Source: an uncultured Sphingomonas sp. (GTDB taxonomy: Bacteria; Pseudomonadota; Alphaproteobacteria; Sphingomonadales; Sphingomonadaceae). Taken from it: 45,867 nucleotides of DNA. Of this stretch, positions 1 to 7,085 are shown piece after piece (position 1 is the stretch's first letter; each line of letters starts with the position of its first letter). The stretch covers positions 1-45,867 of the forward strand of contig CAJYOI010000036.1 in assembly GCA_913776045.1 (NCBI GenBank), read 5' to 3'. A program made the translations under genes and the position numbers. The notes under the pieces are model-generated. The model saw nothing but the letters and a program-made list of their open reading frames with translations. It was not told the DNA's origin and ran no database searches.

Positions 1-4
1 TGAG

Positions 5-658
5 TCAGTTGCGGGTATCGCGGCTTAGGTCATCTACCTCGTCCATGATCGCATCGAGTGCGCTCTTTTCGCCATCATCATGTTCGCGACGAGACGGCAG
101 ACGGCCTTCGTTAAGAATGCCTTCCAGCGCTACACGGCCGCGTGCGACGCGACTCTTGATCGTGCCTACGGCGACGCCGCAAATATCGGCCGCCTCTTCG
201 TAAGCGAACCCGCCTGCCCCGACCAGGATCAGCGCTTCGCGCTGCGGCTGCGGCAGGTGGAGCAGCGCACGCTGCATATCGGTCAGCTCGACGTGGCGAT
301 CCTGGCTGGCGGGCGCGGCGAGCAGCCGGTCGGCGACCAGGTCGTCCCACTCACCCTTGAAGCGCGCGCGCCGCATTTGCGACAGATACAGGTTGCGCAG
401 GATGATGAACGTCCAGGCGCGCATATTGGTACCCGCCTGGAACCGCTGGCGCGCGGCCCAAGCCTTCAGCAGCGTCTCCTGCACCAGATCATCGGCCAGG
501 TCGCGGCTACCCGACAACGATCGCCCGAAGGCGCGCAAGTGCGGGATGACCAGCGCGAGCTGCGCCTTGAATTCGGGATCGCTGAGCGCGACGTGCGGCA
601 CGGGTTCGGCCACGACGGCCGAACCGGTCTCTTTGTCGTCATGCGCAGTCTGTATCAT
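5..658 (-). CDS. ecfG: EcfG-type general stress response sigma factor
   Basis: This 217-residue ECF sigma factor directs RNA polymerase to general stress response promoters of the GGAAC-N16-CGTT type. A sigma-2 region spans about residues 35-100 (LADDLVQETLLKAW, then MRAWTFIILRN). A sigma-4 helix-turn-helix lies at about 135-180 (LPQPQREALIL and VGTIKSRVARGR). NepR is known to hold this family inactive until phosphorylated PhyR sequesters NepR; both partners are encoded within 2 kb, which supports the EcfG assignment over other ECF groups. The ATG start follows an intergenic gap of 79 nt after a small membrane-peptide gene on the same strand. No GGAAC/GTT promoter was found directly upstream, so transcription may come from further up or from another sigma factor. 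The stop codon is at the very edge of the window. Confidence 0.93.
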   Translation of the reverse strand: MIQTAHDDKETGSAVVAEPVPHVALSDPEFKAQLALVIPHLRAFGRSLSGSRDLADDLVQETLLKAWAARQRFQAGTNMRAWTFIILRNLYLSQMRRARFKGEWDDLVADRLLAAPASQDRHVELTDMQRALLHLPQPQREALILVGAGGFAYEEAADICGVAVGTIKSRVARGRVALEGILNEGRLPSRREHDDGEKSALDAIMDEVDDLSRDTRN

Positions 659-737
659 GGATGTCCGATCGGGAACGGGTCTTCAACATAATGCGCCGCC
701 GCCCGATTGCGAGCAACGACGCAAATTATCCCGTTCG

Positions 738-887
738 TCAGGTCAGGAAATAGATGAGAGCGAAGATCACGATGACCAGCACGAGCGATATGCCCAAAAT
801 GTACCGCGTCATCCCCGGTGTCGCGCCCGCCCGGACGCGATCGGTATCGATGTGCTGACGACCTTCGGAATCGATCTTGTTCGACAT
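738..887 (-). CDS. 49-residue single-pass membrane peptide in the GSR locus
   Basis: This short gene encodes 49 residues. The polar N-terminus begins MSNKIDSEGRQHIDTDR, and residues about 30-48 form one strongly hydrophobic helix (YILGISLVLVIVIFALIYFL) ending in T and a TGA stop. The composition, with a clean transmembrane helix, argues that it is real, whereas the overlapping longer frame at 655-897 is arginine- and histidine-rich and featureless. It sits between phyR and ecfG on their strand, 79 nt before ecfG, so it may be co-transcribed with the sigma factor. No function is recognised. No strong Shine-Dalgarno sequence is visible. Confidence 0.6.
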   Translation of the reverse strand: MSNKIDSEGRQHIDTDRVRAGATPGMTRYILGISLVLVIVIFALIYFLT

Positions 888-901
888 ACGCAACCAAACC
901 C

Positions 902-918
902 CCCAGAACCGTTTTGGG
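902..918 (-). terminator. Possible weak terminator after phyR
   Basis: A short inverted repeat (CCCA...TGGG with A-T rich inner pairs) begins 28 nt past the phyR stop. The following U-tract is poor (GGGGTTTGG on the transcript), so termination is only suggested and read-through toward the small peptide and ecfG is possible. Confidence 0.3.
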
Positions 919-946
919 TCCGTAATTTTCTTGTGGTCAGCGACCC

Positions 947-1750
947 TCAGGCCGCCGGCACCGTCGCCTCATCGAAGAACAACGCCTGGCTGATCGCCGC
1001 CTTCACCGTCGACCGCTGGAACGGCTTGGTGATCAGGAATGTCGGCTCCGGTCGCTCGCCCGTCAACAGACGTTCGGGGAAGGCGGTGATGAAGATGACC
1101 GGCACGTTGAACTCGGCCAGAATGTCCTTCACCGCATCGATGCCCGAACTGTCGTCGGCGAGCTGGATATCAGCCAGCACCAGACCCGGCCGGTCTTCCA
1201 TCGCCAGCGCGACGGCTTCGTCGCGGGTGACGGCGACGCCGGTCACTTCGTGGCCCTGGTCGCGGACGATCGATTCGATATCCATGGCGATGATCGGCTC
1301 GTCCTCGATGATGAGGACGCGGGCGCGGGTCTGCTTGTCGATTTCCGACAGCGCGTCCGACACCAGATCGTCGACCTCTTCCGGGGTGGCGTCGATCAGA
1401 TAGGCGGTGTCCTCCGTCGAGAAACCCTCCATCGCGGTCAGCAGCAGCGCCTGACGCGAAAGCGGCGCGACGCGGGCGAGGCGGCGGCGGGCGATCGCTT
1501 CGTGCCCGCTCGACCCGTCGTCCTCGGGCAAAGCACGGTTATCGGCGTGGGTCGACGACCAGATCGCCTGAAAGGTGCGATACAGGCCCAACCGCGGGTC
1601 GACGTCGTTGGGGAATTCCTCCGGCGCCGCGACGATCGCCTCCAGCGTCGCGCGGACATACTGGTCGCCCTCGGACTGGCTGCCGGTCAGTGCACGGCCA
1701 TAGCGCCGCAGGAAAGGAAGGTGCGGCGAGAGCTGCTGTCCAAGCGACAT
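947..1750 (-). CDS. phyR: Response regulator/anti-anti-sigma factor PhyR
   Basis: PhyR is the phospho-activated partner switch of the alphaproteobacterial general stress response. Its N-terminal sigma-like domain binds NepR when its receiver is phosphorylated, freeing EcfG. The N-terminal part (residues 1-140) has the degenerate sigma-2/sigma-4 fold of the family, starting MSLGQQLSPHLPFLRRY. The C-terminal receiver starts at about residue 145 (VLIIEDEP) and has phospho-acceptor D194 (LADIQL), T222 (FITAFPE) and K242 (ITKPF), so it looks active. An in-frame GTG 27 nt upstream is possible, but the ATG at 1748-1750 gives the usual PhyR N-terminus. An AAGGAG lies 12 nt before it. The gene diverges from nepR, and the 255-nt gap contains the nepR promoter. 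Confidence 0.95.
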   Translation of the reverse strand: MSLGQQLSPHLPFLRRYGRALTGSQSEGDQYVRATLEAIVAAPEEFPNDVDPRLGLYRTFQAIWSSTHADNRALPEDDGSSGHEAIARRRLARVAPLSRQALLLTAMEGFSTEDTAYLIDATPEEVDDLVSDALSEIDKQTRARVLIIEDEPIIAMDIESIVRDQGHEVTGVAVTRDEAVALAMEDRPGLVLADIQLADDSSGIDAVKDILAEFNVPVIFITAFPERLLTGERPEPTFLITKPFQRSTVKAAISQALFFDEATVPAA

Positions 1751-1858
1751 GTTCGATCGAAACTCCTTGTTGGGCACCTAACGTGTGGCGGCGCCCGGTC
1801 CTTTGCAATCGTTCAGAAAGCCGCTTGCCGGCCCCCACCCCGATATTTCGCAAGCACT

Positions 1859-1883
1859 GGAACATTCGAGGCGCTCTTTGGTT
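1859..1883 (+). promoter_or_regulatory. Sigma-EcfG-type promoter for nepR
   Basis: GGAAC at 1859-1863 is followed after 16 nt by GGTT at 1880-1883. This fits the EcfG consensus GGAAC-N16/17-CGTT with one mismatch in the -10 element. It points toward nepR, whose start lies about 120 nt downstream, and implies positive autoregulation of nepR and the phyP-like gene by EcfG. The spacing is identical to the perfect promoter at 3802-3826. Confidence 0.65.
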
Positions 1884-2005
1884 TCATCGCCGTTCCAATC
1901 CGGATATGCGCACATACCGGAAAGGATGCCCGCATTTTGGTGTCGGGCTTATTTTTTGCGGTTTTGCGTATCCGTCCCGCCTGTCGGGACGCTCAGGGGG
2001 ACGAG

Positions 2006-2167
2006 GTGGTTTCCAATACGGACGACGAAAAGACGCCTCGGCGTAATGACGGCAAGACTGGTGGGCAGGAACGCGACGTCGGAGAGGCATTGCGCGCGGT
2101 CTATCATGATGCCGCGTCCGAAACCGTGCCTGACGAGATGCTGGAACTGCTGAAGAAGCTGGGATAG
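2006..2167 (+). CDS. nepR: Anti-sigma factor NepR
   Basis: This 53-residue protein is the anti-sigma factor that holds EcfG until PhyR-P captures it. The signature is its C-terminal half: DVGEALRAVYHDAASE, then VPDEMLELLKKLG, which matches the two NepR helices. The N-terminus is short, charged and probably disordered, as in the family. I chose the GTG at 2006-2008 because an AGGGGG sequence (1995-2000) precedes it with 5-nt spacing. The frame stays open for a long way upstream, so an automatic call could produce an overlong protein and hide NepR. The phyP-like gene begins 10 nt after the stop and is probably co-transcribed. The locus thus holds all three members of the PhyR-NepR-EcfG switch. 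Confidence 0.88.
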   Translation: MVSNTDDEKTPRRNDGKTGGQERDVGEALRAVYHDAASETVPDEMLELLKKLG

Positions 2168-2177
2168 TCCGTCGCGG

Positions 2178-3764
2178 ATGACGGACGCTTCCAACGCGCA
2201 ACCGGCACCGGTTACCAGCGGCGTGCCGAACGGCCGGTTCGCCAGGTTGCCGACCGGCGCCAAACTTTTTCTCATTTTGAGCGTGGCGCTGTTGCCGTTC
2301 GCGCTCATAATCACCTTCGCCGCCTATCAGACCACCCGCATCTCCGACAGCGAGAACCAGGCGCGGTTGCGCGTTGCCGCGACCGAAGGCGCGCGCACGC
2401 TGACGATCGAACTTGTCGGCGACATGACCGCGCTGCGTTCGGCACTCGATGCGATCGAACGCGATCCCGACGATGCCCTGAGTTGCGCACGCGTGAGCGG
2501 CGTGTTCGCCCCCGATCTCGGCGCGGGCGGCAGCTTCGGCATTCATGACGCGGCCGGCAGGTTGCGCTGTGGCCGCGATATGCCGCAGGCCGACGGCGCC
2601 AGCGGCGCGACGGTCGCTACGACGATCGCGCCCGACCGCGGGCTGACGCTGACGATCCGCGGCTCGAACGGCTTGGCGCGCGCCACAGCCTTCTTTCCGA
2701 CCAGCTTCCTGAGAAATGTCAGCCGGCCGAGCGGCTTTGTTCCAGAATATGGCTCGGAACTGCACGATGACCGGACGAAGCTGGAACTGCGTCGCCTCGA
2801 TGGGCCGTTGCTGGCGCGTCGCGACACGCTGACGGTGCCGGTCGGCCTGTCCGACCTCGAACTCGTCATGACGATGGCGAGCACGCCAATCACCTCGCCG
2901 GTGCTGATCGCGATGTTGCTGCCACTGCTGATGTGGGCGGTCGCCGCCAGCGTCGGCTGGTTCGTCGTCGATAGGATGCTGATCCGACCGTTGCGGCGGC
3001 TACGCACCAGCGTGGTGCAATATCGCCCCGGCAGTTCGTTCGACGTCATTTCGATCGGCGCGGTGCCGGCGCACGAGATTCGTGAGCTCGACCAGGCGTT
3101 TCTCGGTCTCGGTCGCACTGTCCAGGCGCACGAAAGCGACCTGGCGGAAGGGTTGGTCCGCCAGACCCGCCTGACGCGCGAGGTCCACCACCGCGTCAAG
3201 AACAATCTGCAGGTCATCGCCAGCCTGATCAACTTCCACGCCCGCGGCTCCGCATCTAAGGAGGCGAGCGCCGCCTATGCGTCGATCCAGCGGCGCGTCG
3301 ATGCCTTGGCGGTCGTCCACCGCCACCATTTCGCGGAGATGGAGATCAACCGCGGCCTCGGCCTGCGGTCGGTGCTGGGCGAGCTGTCTGCCAACCTGCG
3401 CGCCACCGCACCCGAAGGCGGCGGACGGCTGTCGCTCGTGCTCGACATCGATCCGTTCTACGTCAACCAAGACACGGCGGTCGCCGTGGCGTTCCTGACC
3501 ACCGAACTGGTTGAACTGGCGATGACGATTCAACCGGCGTCACAGGTTCGGATTTCGCTGAAGCCGGAGGCTGGATCGGAAGACCGTGCGGTGCTGCGGA
3601 TCAATTCACCCGCCCTGGTCGAAGGCGACACGCTGCGCGACCTGCTCGCCACCCGTTACGGCCGCGTGATCGAAGGCCTGTCGCGACAGTTGCGTACCAA
3701 GCTGCATCACGATCCGCTGGTCGGCGCCTTCGAAGTCGTCATCCTGGTCGTGGGTCGCGACTGA
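2178..3764 (+). CDS. phyP: PhyP-like HisKA_2 sensor protein of the GSR
   Basis: This 528-residue membrane sensor has two transmembrane helices (about 29-50 and 240-264) around a periplasmic domain of about 190 residues. A HAMP-like linker follows, then a HisKA_2 dimerisation domain with the H-box EVHHRVKNNLQVIASL (His 337/338). The C-terminal ATPase region looks degenerate. The N-box position reads TELVELAMTI instead of NELVTNALKH, and no DxGxG or GxGL glycine loops are present. From memory, PhyP of Sphingomonas sits in the same locus and acts as a negative regulator, probably dephosphorylating PhyR; the decayed ATPase fits a phosphatase-only role. The gene follows nepR by 10 nt. The alternative is an active HWE/HisKA_2 kinase, which the missing motifs make unlikely. 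Confidence 0.82.
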   Translation: MTDASNAQPAPVTSGVPNGRFARLPTGAKLFLILSVALLPFALIITFAAYQTTRISDSENQARLRVAATEGARTLTIELVGDMTALRSALDAIERDPDDALSCARVSGVFAPDLGAGGSFGIHDAAGRLRCGRDMPQADGASGATVATTIAPDRGLTLTIRGSNGLARATAFFPTSFLRNVSRPSGFVPEYGSELHDDRTKLELRRLDGPLLARRDTLTVPVGLSDLELVMTMASTPITSPVLIAMLLPLLMWAVAASVGWFVVDRMLIRPLRRLRTSVVQYRPGSSFDVISIGAVPAHEIRELDQAFLGLGRTVQAHESDLAEGLVRQTRLTREVHHRVKNNLQVIASLINFHARGSASKEASAAYASIQRRVDALAVVHRHHFAEMEINRGLGLRSVLGELSANLRATAPEGGGRLSLVLDIDPFYVNQDTAVAVAFLTTELVELAMTIQPASQVRISLKPEAGSEDRAVLRINSPALVEGDTLRDLLATRYGRVIEGLSRQLRTKLHHDPLVGAFEVVILVVGRD

Positions 3765-3801
3765 TCCGATTCACTTTTTTTGATGTTTGCGAAACCTGTG
3801 C

Positions 3802-3826
3802 GGAACCTCGAAGCCGGAGGGCCGTT
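3802..3826 (+). promoter_or_regulatory. Perfect sigma-EcfG promoter for a putative sRNA
   Basis: GGAAC at 3802-3806 and CGTT at 3823-3826 are separated by exactly 16 nt, an exact match to the EcfG consensus. It begins 38 nt after the phyP stop and faces the C-rich hairpin region. Transcription would be expected to start near 3833. Confidence 0.8.
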
Positions 3827-3832
3827 CTGCTA

Positions 3833-3928
3833 AACGGATAGCGACCTTTTGCCCCCCCGCTCTCGCTATCCAAGACATAGGCCCGGAAGCGTCCACCCCT
3901 CCCCCCCCCGGTGACGCTTCCGGGCCTA
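3833..3928 (+). ncRNA. gsrN: Putative GsrN-like stress sRNA with C-rich loops
   Basis: Downstream of the EcfG promoter are two hairpins. The first has a 9-bp stem (GGATAGCGA 3836-3844 with TCGCTATCC 3863-3871) and an 18-nt loop containing seven consecutive C residues. The second has a perfect 16-bp stem (3878-3893 with 3913-3928) and a 19-nt loop that is almost all C. GsrN of Caulobacter is an EcfG/SigT-dependent sRNA that acts through an exposed C-rich loop, and as I recall its homologues often lie beside ecfG-nepR-phyR. The position, promoter and loops agree with that family. There is no U-run after the second stem, so the 3' end is unknown and the RNA may extend into the lipoprotein gene at 4053. 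The open frame here (3787-4068) has no coding character. Confidence 0.62.
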
Positions 3929-4052
3929 AATTCGTCAAGAGCTTTCGACATCGCCGACCGCGTCTCGGCCAGGCACTTCGCCGCTCAGGCGCGGAACGAA
4001 CGCGGATGTCGATCATTGAGCCAGCGCAACCAATCTTCGGGAGTGACCGTCC

Positions 4053-4187
4053 ATGCGTAAGATCCTGACCGCGATGACCCTCGTCGGCGCCCTGGCCGTC
4101 AGCGCCTGCAACACCGTCGAAGGCGTGGGCCGCGACGTGGCGTCGGCCGGCAACACCGTCGCCAAGACCGCGGACAAGTCGAAGTAA
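4053..4187 (+). CDS. Entericidin-like small lipoprotein
   Basis: This 44-residue protein begins MRKILTAMTLVGALAVSACN, a lipoprotein signal with a lipobox (VSAC; lipidated Cys at 19). It continues TVEGVGRDVASAGNTVAKTA, the pattern of the entericidin EcnA/EcnB family of small envelope lipoproteins. A GGGAG-like ribosome site lies 9 nt before the ATG. It is downstream of the putative stress sRNA with no terminator between them, so it may be expressed from the same EcfG promoter with a leader of about 220 nt. In enterobacteria, entericidins are stationary-phase genes. The protein is followed at once by a strong terminator. Confidence 0.82.
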   Translation: MRKILTAMTLVGALAVSACNTVEGVGRDVASAGNTVAKTADKSK

Positions 4188-4212
4188 GGCATCCGCCTCA
4201 ACGGGCACGAAA

Positions 4213-4248
4213 AAGGCCGCGACCCACCCCGGATCGCGGCCCTTTTTT
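4213..4248. terminator. Bidirectional intrinsic terminator
   Basis: GGCCGCGA (4215-4222) pairs with TCGCGGCC (4234-4241). A T-run follows at 4243-4248, and an A-run precedes at 4210-4214. It can end both the plus-strand lipoprotein transcript and the convergent minus-strand tatC transcript. Confidence 0.88.
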
Positions 4249-4265
4249 ATGCCTGTACCGGCAGG

Positions 4266-5027
4266 TCAGGCGTCGATTTCGGCCGCGACCTTGGCGCGCT
4301 TGCGCTCGGTGAACCAGATGCCGATCAGAGCGATCTCGTAGAGCAGTACCAAGGGGATCGCGAGCATTAGCTGCGAGCCCACATCCGGCGGCGTCAACAC
4401 TGCCGCGATACCGAACGCGCCCACGATGGCATAACGCCGCGCCGCGACCAACTGCTTGCGCGTTACGATGCCGGCGCGCTCCAGCAGCATCAGCAGGATC
4501 GGCAGCAGGAACGAGATGCCGAACGCGAACAGGAACTGCATCACGAACGACAGATACGGGCCGACGGTCGGAATGGCCTCTTGCTGCACGCCGCCCAGAT
4601 TGCCCTGGTAGCTCAGCAGGAAATGCACCGCGATCGGTATGGCCATGTAATAGGCGAGCGCCGCCCCCATCAGGAACAGCACCGGCGTCGCGAGCAGGAA
4701 AGGCAGCAACGCCTTCTTCTCGTTCTTATAGAGCCCCGGCGCGACGAACTGCCATAGTTGCATCGCGATGATCGGAAACGCCAGCATCATCGCCGCGAAG
4801 AATGCGACCTTGATCTGGACGAAGAACGCCTCGAACAGCTGCGTGAAGAAGATCTTGTTCTGCCCTGCCTCGACCAGGGGATGGACCAGAAACGCGAAGA
4901 TCGGCCGTGCGAAATAGAAGCACACGGCAAAGCCTAGCACGATCGCGATCACGCAATACAGTAGCCGGCGGCGCAGCTCGATTAGATGGTCGAGCAGCGG
5001 GGCCTGGGTGTCGTCGATATCCTTCAT
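4266..5027 (-). CDS. tatC: Sec-independent translocase subunit TatC
   Basis: TatC is the polytopic receptor of the twin-arginine export system; it binds the RR signal peptide together with TatB. The 253-residue protein has the family N-terminus (PLLDHLIELRRRLLYCVIAI), six hydrophobic segments, the FFVQIKVAFFAAM region and the late LTPPDVGSQLMLAIPLVLLYE signature. Its ATG overlaps the tatB stop as ATGA, so translation is coupled. Likely clients in this window include the DUF1501 protein at 11402-12544. Length is typical. Confidence 0.98.
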   Translation of the reverse strand: MKDIDDTQAPLLDHLIELRRRLLYCVIAIVLGFAVCFYFARPIFAFLVHPLVEAGQNKIFFTQLFEAFFVQIKVAFFAAMMLAFPIIAMQLWQFVAPGLYKNEKKALLPFLLATPVLFLMGAALAYYMAIPIAVHFLLSYQGNLGGVQQEAIPTVGPYLSFVMQFLFAFGISFLLPILLMLLERAGIVTRKQLVAARRYAIVGAFGIAAVLTPPDVGSQLMLAIPLVLLYEIALIGIWFTERKRAKVAAEIDA

Positions 5028-5461
5028 GACGGCGCCTTATCGGCTGGCGGCGGCGGGGTGTCGGCCGGTGCCGGTTCGACGACAGGCTTTTCGACCATCA
5101 CCGGTGCGGGATCGACGTCATGAGCCGGCGGGTCGGCCGGCAAATGGTCGAAGATCGGCGCCTGCCCCGGCGTATGCGCGTCGACCGTATCCTCGGGCGC
5201 GGGGAGCGCAGCCGGCGTCGGCGTCATCGGATGTTCGCGCATGATCCGCGCGTTTTCCTCGGCCCATTTCTTTTCCATCTCGGCCAGTTCGGCCTCGCGC
5301 ACCATCGAATCGAAGCCCGAGCGAAACTGCCGCGCGACGCCGCGCGCCTTGCCGACCCAGTGGCCGACAAACCGCATCGCCTTGGGCAAATCTCTGGGTC
5401 CGATCACCAGCAGCGCGACGATCGCGACCAGCAGCAGTTCGGTAGGAGCTACGTCGAACAT
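5024..5461 (-). CDS. tatB: Sec-independent translocase subunit TatB
   Basis: TatB has one N-terminal membrane helix (MFDVAPTELLLVAIVALLVI) followed by the GPRDLPKAMR motif and an amphipathic helix. The charged middle is followed by a proline- and alanine-rich tail to residue 145. It forms the substrate-binding complex with TatC. The gene lies 56 nt after tatA and overlaps tatC by 4 nt. The longer tail and the GP-R-LP motif separate it from TatA. Confidence 0.96.
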   Translation of the reverse strand: MFDVAPTELLLVAIVALLVIGPRDLPKAMRFVGHWVGKARGVARQFRSGFDSMVREAELAEMEKKWAEENARIMREHPMTPTPAALPAPEDTVDAHTPGQAPIFDHLPADPPAHDVDPAPVMVEKPVVEPAPADTPPPPADKAPS

Positions 5462-5517
5462 TCACACGCCCGCCCGCACCGGACACGCGCCGGTGCGGTA
5501 CTTCAGGAGGAGTGGGA

Positions 5518-5757
5518 TCAGCGGTCCTCGCGGACGCGCTCGGCCTCGGACTTATAGGCGGGCTCGGCGGCCTTCTGCGCCTCAATCCGGGTCGGCTCCT
5601 TCGACGACGGAGTCTCGTCGTCCTCGGCCATGCCTTTCTTGAACTGCTTGATGCCCTTGGCGACGTCGCCCATCATGTTGGAGAAGCGGCTGCCGCCGAA
5701 CAACAGGATGACGATCACGGCGACGACCAGCCAGTGAACCAGACTCATGCTACCCAT
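5518..5757 (-). CDS. tatA: Sec-independent translocase subunit TatA
   Basis: TatA forms the protein-conducting pore of the Tat system. The 79-residue product has a short periplasmic start (MGSMSLVHW), one membrane helix (LVVAVIVILLF), the FGGSRFSNMMGDVAKGIKQF hinge and amphipathic helix, and a charged tail. The ATG at 5755-5757 is preferred because AAGGAG lies 6 nt upstream; a TTG two codons earlier would sit on that ribosome site. tatA, tatB and tatC follow scpB by 26 nt and look like the tail of the argS-scpB operon. Confidence 0.96.
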   Translation of the reverse strand: MGSMSLVHWLVVAVIVILLFGGSRFSNMMGDVAKGIKQFKKGMAEDDETPSSKEPTRIEAQKAAEPAYKSEAERVREDR

Positions 5758-5783
5758 GATCAACTCCTTAAGGTCGGTCTCAT

Positions 5784-6359
5784 CTAGTCGTCCTCGTCAC
5801 TCTTTTCCACGGCATTCTCGAACGCCAGGTCTACGGGATCGAGCAATCCCGCCGCGCGCAGGTCGTCCAGCCCCGGCAGGTCGCGACGACTCGCCAGGCC
5901 GAAATGGCTGAGGAAGCCCGCCGTCGTCGCATAGATCAGCGGCCGACCGGGCACTTCGCGACGGCCGGCGGGACGGATCCAACCCGCCTCCAGCAGCACG
6001 TCGAGGGTGCCCTTGGCGACCTGAACGCCGCGGATCGCCTCGATTTCCGCGCGGCTGACGGGCTCGTGATAGGCAATGATCGCCAGCGTCTCGATGCCGG
6101 CACGGCTCAGCTTGCGCGTCTCTTCACGATCGCGGCGCAGCAGGTGCGCAAGGTCGGCGGCGGTCTGGAAATGCCAGCGCCCGCCGCGTTCGACCAGTTC
6201 GACGCCCCGCCCGGCATAGCGCGCGACCAAGGTAGCCAGCGCCCCCTCCACGTCCGCCGCCGTACCGACGTGCAGGCGAATGTCTTGCGCGGTCAGCGGC
6301 GCCTCGGCGGCAAACAGGACAGCCTCCACCGCCCGTTCGATCGAATCGGCCGGCGTCAC
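5784..6359 (-). CDS. scpB: Segregation and condensation protein ScpB
   Basis: ScpB is the winged-helix partner of the ScpA kleisin in the SMC complex, which compacts and segregates the chromosome. The 191-residue protein has the family motifs ETLAIIAYHEPVSRAEIEAI (residues about 90-110) and GRPLIYATTAGFLSHFGL. The GTG start overlaps the scpA stop (GTGA). An acidic tail ends EKSDEDD. SMC itself is not in this window. Confidence 0.95.
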   Translation of the reverse strand: MTPADSIERAVEAVLFAAEAPLTAQDIRLHVGTAADVEGALATLVARYAGRGVELVERGGRWHFQTAADLAHLLRRDREETRKLSRAGIETLAIIAYHEPVSRAEIEAIRGVQVAKGTLDVLLEAGWIRPAGRREVPGRPLIYATTAGFLSHFGLASRRDLPGLDDLRAAGLLDPVDLAFENAVEKSDEDD

Positions 6360-7081
6360 GACACGGCCCGAAGGTAGAGAGGCGCGAAGGGCGAGGCCTG
6401 GCGCAGATCAATCTTCCCCTGCTTGGCGAGTTCGAGCGCGGCGACGAAGCTGGAGGCGAGCGCCGACTTGCGATAGCCGCCCGTCGCGTCGGCGGGCAGG
6501 AACTTCTCGATCATTGCCCAAGTGACAGTCGTTTCGAGCAGTGAAGATACGCGGGCCAGAGCCTCTTCGAGCGTCATGACGTCGCGGTGCGCGACGACGT
6601 GCATCACCGGTCGTGACCGGGCGCTGATCCGGCCATAAGCTGCTATAATATCATAGATTTCCGCTTCCCAGCGGGCATGGCGGACGGCCTTTAGCCCCTC
6701 AGGTGCGCCGCGCGGGAAGACGTCGCGCCCCAGCCGGTCGCGCGCCACCAGCCGGGCGCCCGCCTCCCGCATCGCGTTCAGCCGTTCGAGGCGGAGTTGC
6801 AGGCGAAGCGCCAGATCCTCGGGGCTCGGCGTCTCCTCCGGATTGCGCGGCAGCAACAGCGCGGATTTGAGATAGGCGAGCCACGCCGCCATCACCAGAT
6901 AGTCGGCCGCGACCTCCAGCTTCAGCGAGCGCGCCTGGTCGAGGAACGCCAGATATTGCTCAACCAGCGCCAGGATAGAAATCGCCTTCAGATCGACCTT
7001 CTGGTTGCGCGCGAGCGCCAGCAGCAGGTCGAGCGGCCCTTCCCACCCGTCCAGATCGAGGGTCAGGGTATCGGCATCCAT
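6356..7081 (-). CDS. scpA: Segregation and condensation protein ScpA
   Basis: ScpA is the kleisin that bridges SMC heads and binds ScpB. The N-terminal motif WEGPLDLLLALARNQKVDL (residues 13-31), the EYLVMAAWLAYLKS-like helix (here DYLVMAAWLAYLKSALLLP) and the C-terminal winged helix (TGGYRKSALASSFVAALEL) are all clear. At 241 residues it is of usual length. It starts 4 nt after nagZ ends and overlaps scpB, so the three genes are coupled. Confidence 0.95.
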   Translation of the reverse strand: MDADTLTLDLDGWEGPLDLLLALARNQKVDLKAISILALVEQYLAFLDQARSLKLEVAADYLVMAAWLAYLKSALLLPRNPEETPSPEDLALRLQLRLERLNAMREAGARLVARDRLGRDVFPRGAPEGLKAVRHARWEAEIYDIIAAYGRISARSRPVMHVVAHRDVMTLEEALARVSSLLETTVTWAMIEKFLPADATGGYRKSALASSFVAALELAKQGKIDLRQASPFAPLYLRAVS

Positions 7082-7085
7082 CGCC

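Noticed and set aside
655-897. An 80-residue minus-strand frame upstream of ecfG
   Set aside because: It overlaps the 49-residue membrane peptide, is rich in Arg and His without any domain pattern, and is not NepR.
1892-1896. A GTTCC (GGAAC on the minus strand) as EcfG promoter for phyR
   Set aside because: The base pattern 16-17 nt further on is GCGC instead of AAC, so no -10 element is present.
3993-3997. A second GGAAC upstream of the lipoprotein as an EcfG promoter
   Set aside because: No GTT-type -10 element stands 16-17 nt downstream.
3787-4068. A 93-residue plus-strand frame over the hairpin region
   Set aside because: It encodes proline/arginine-rich text created by the C-tracts and inverted repeats; the RNA structure and promoter explain the DNA better.
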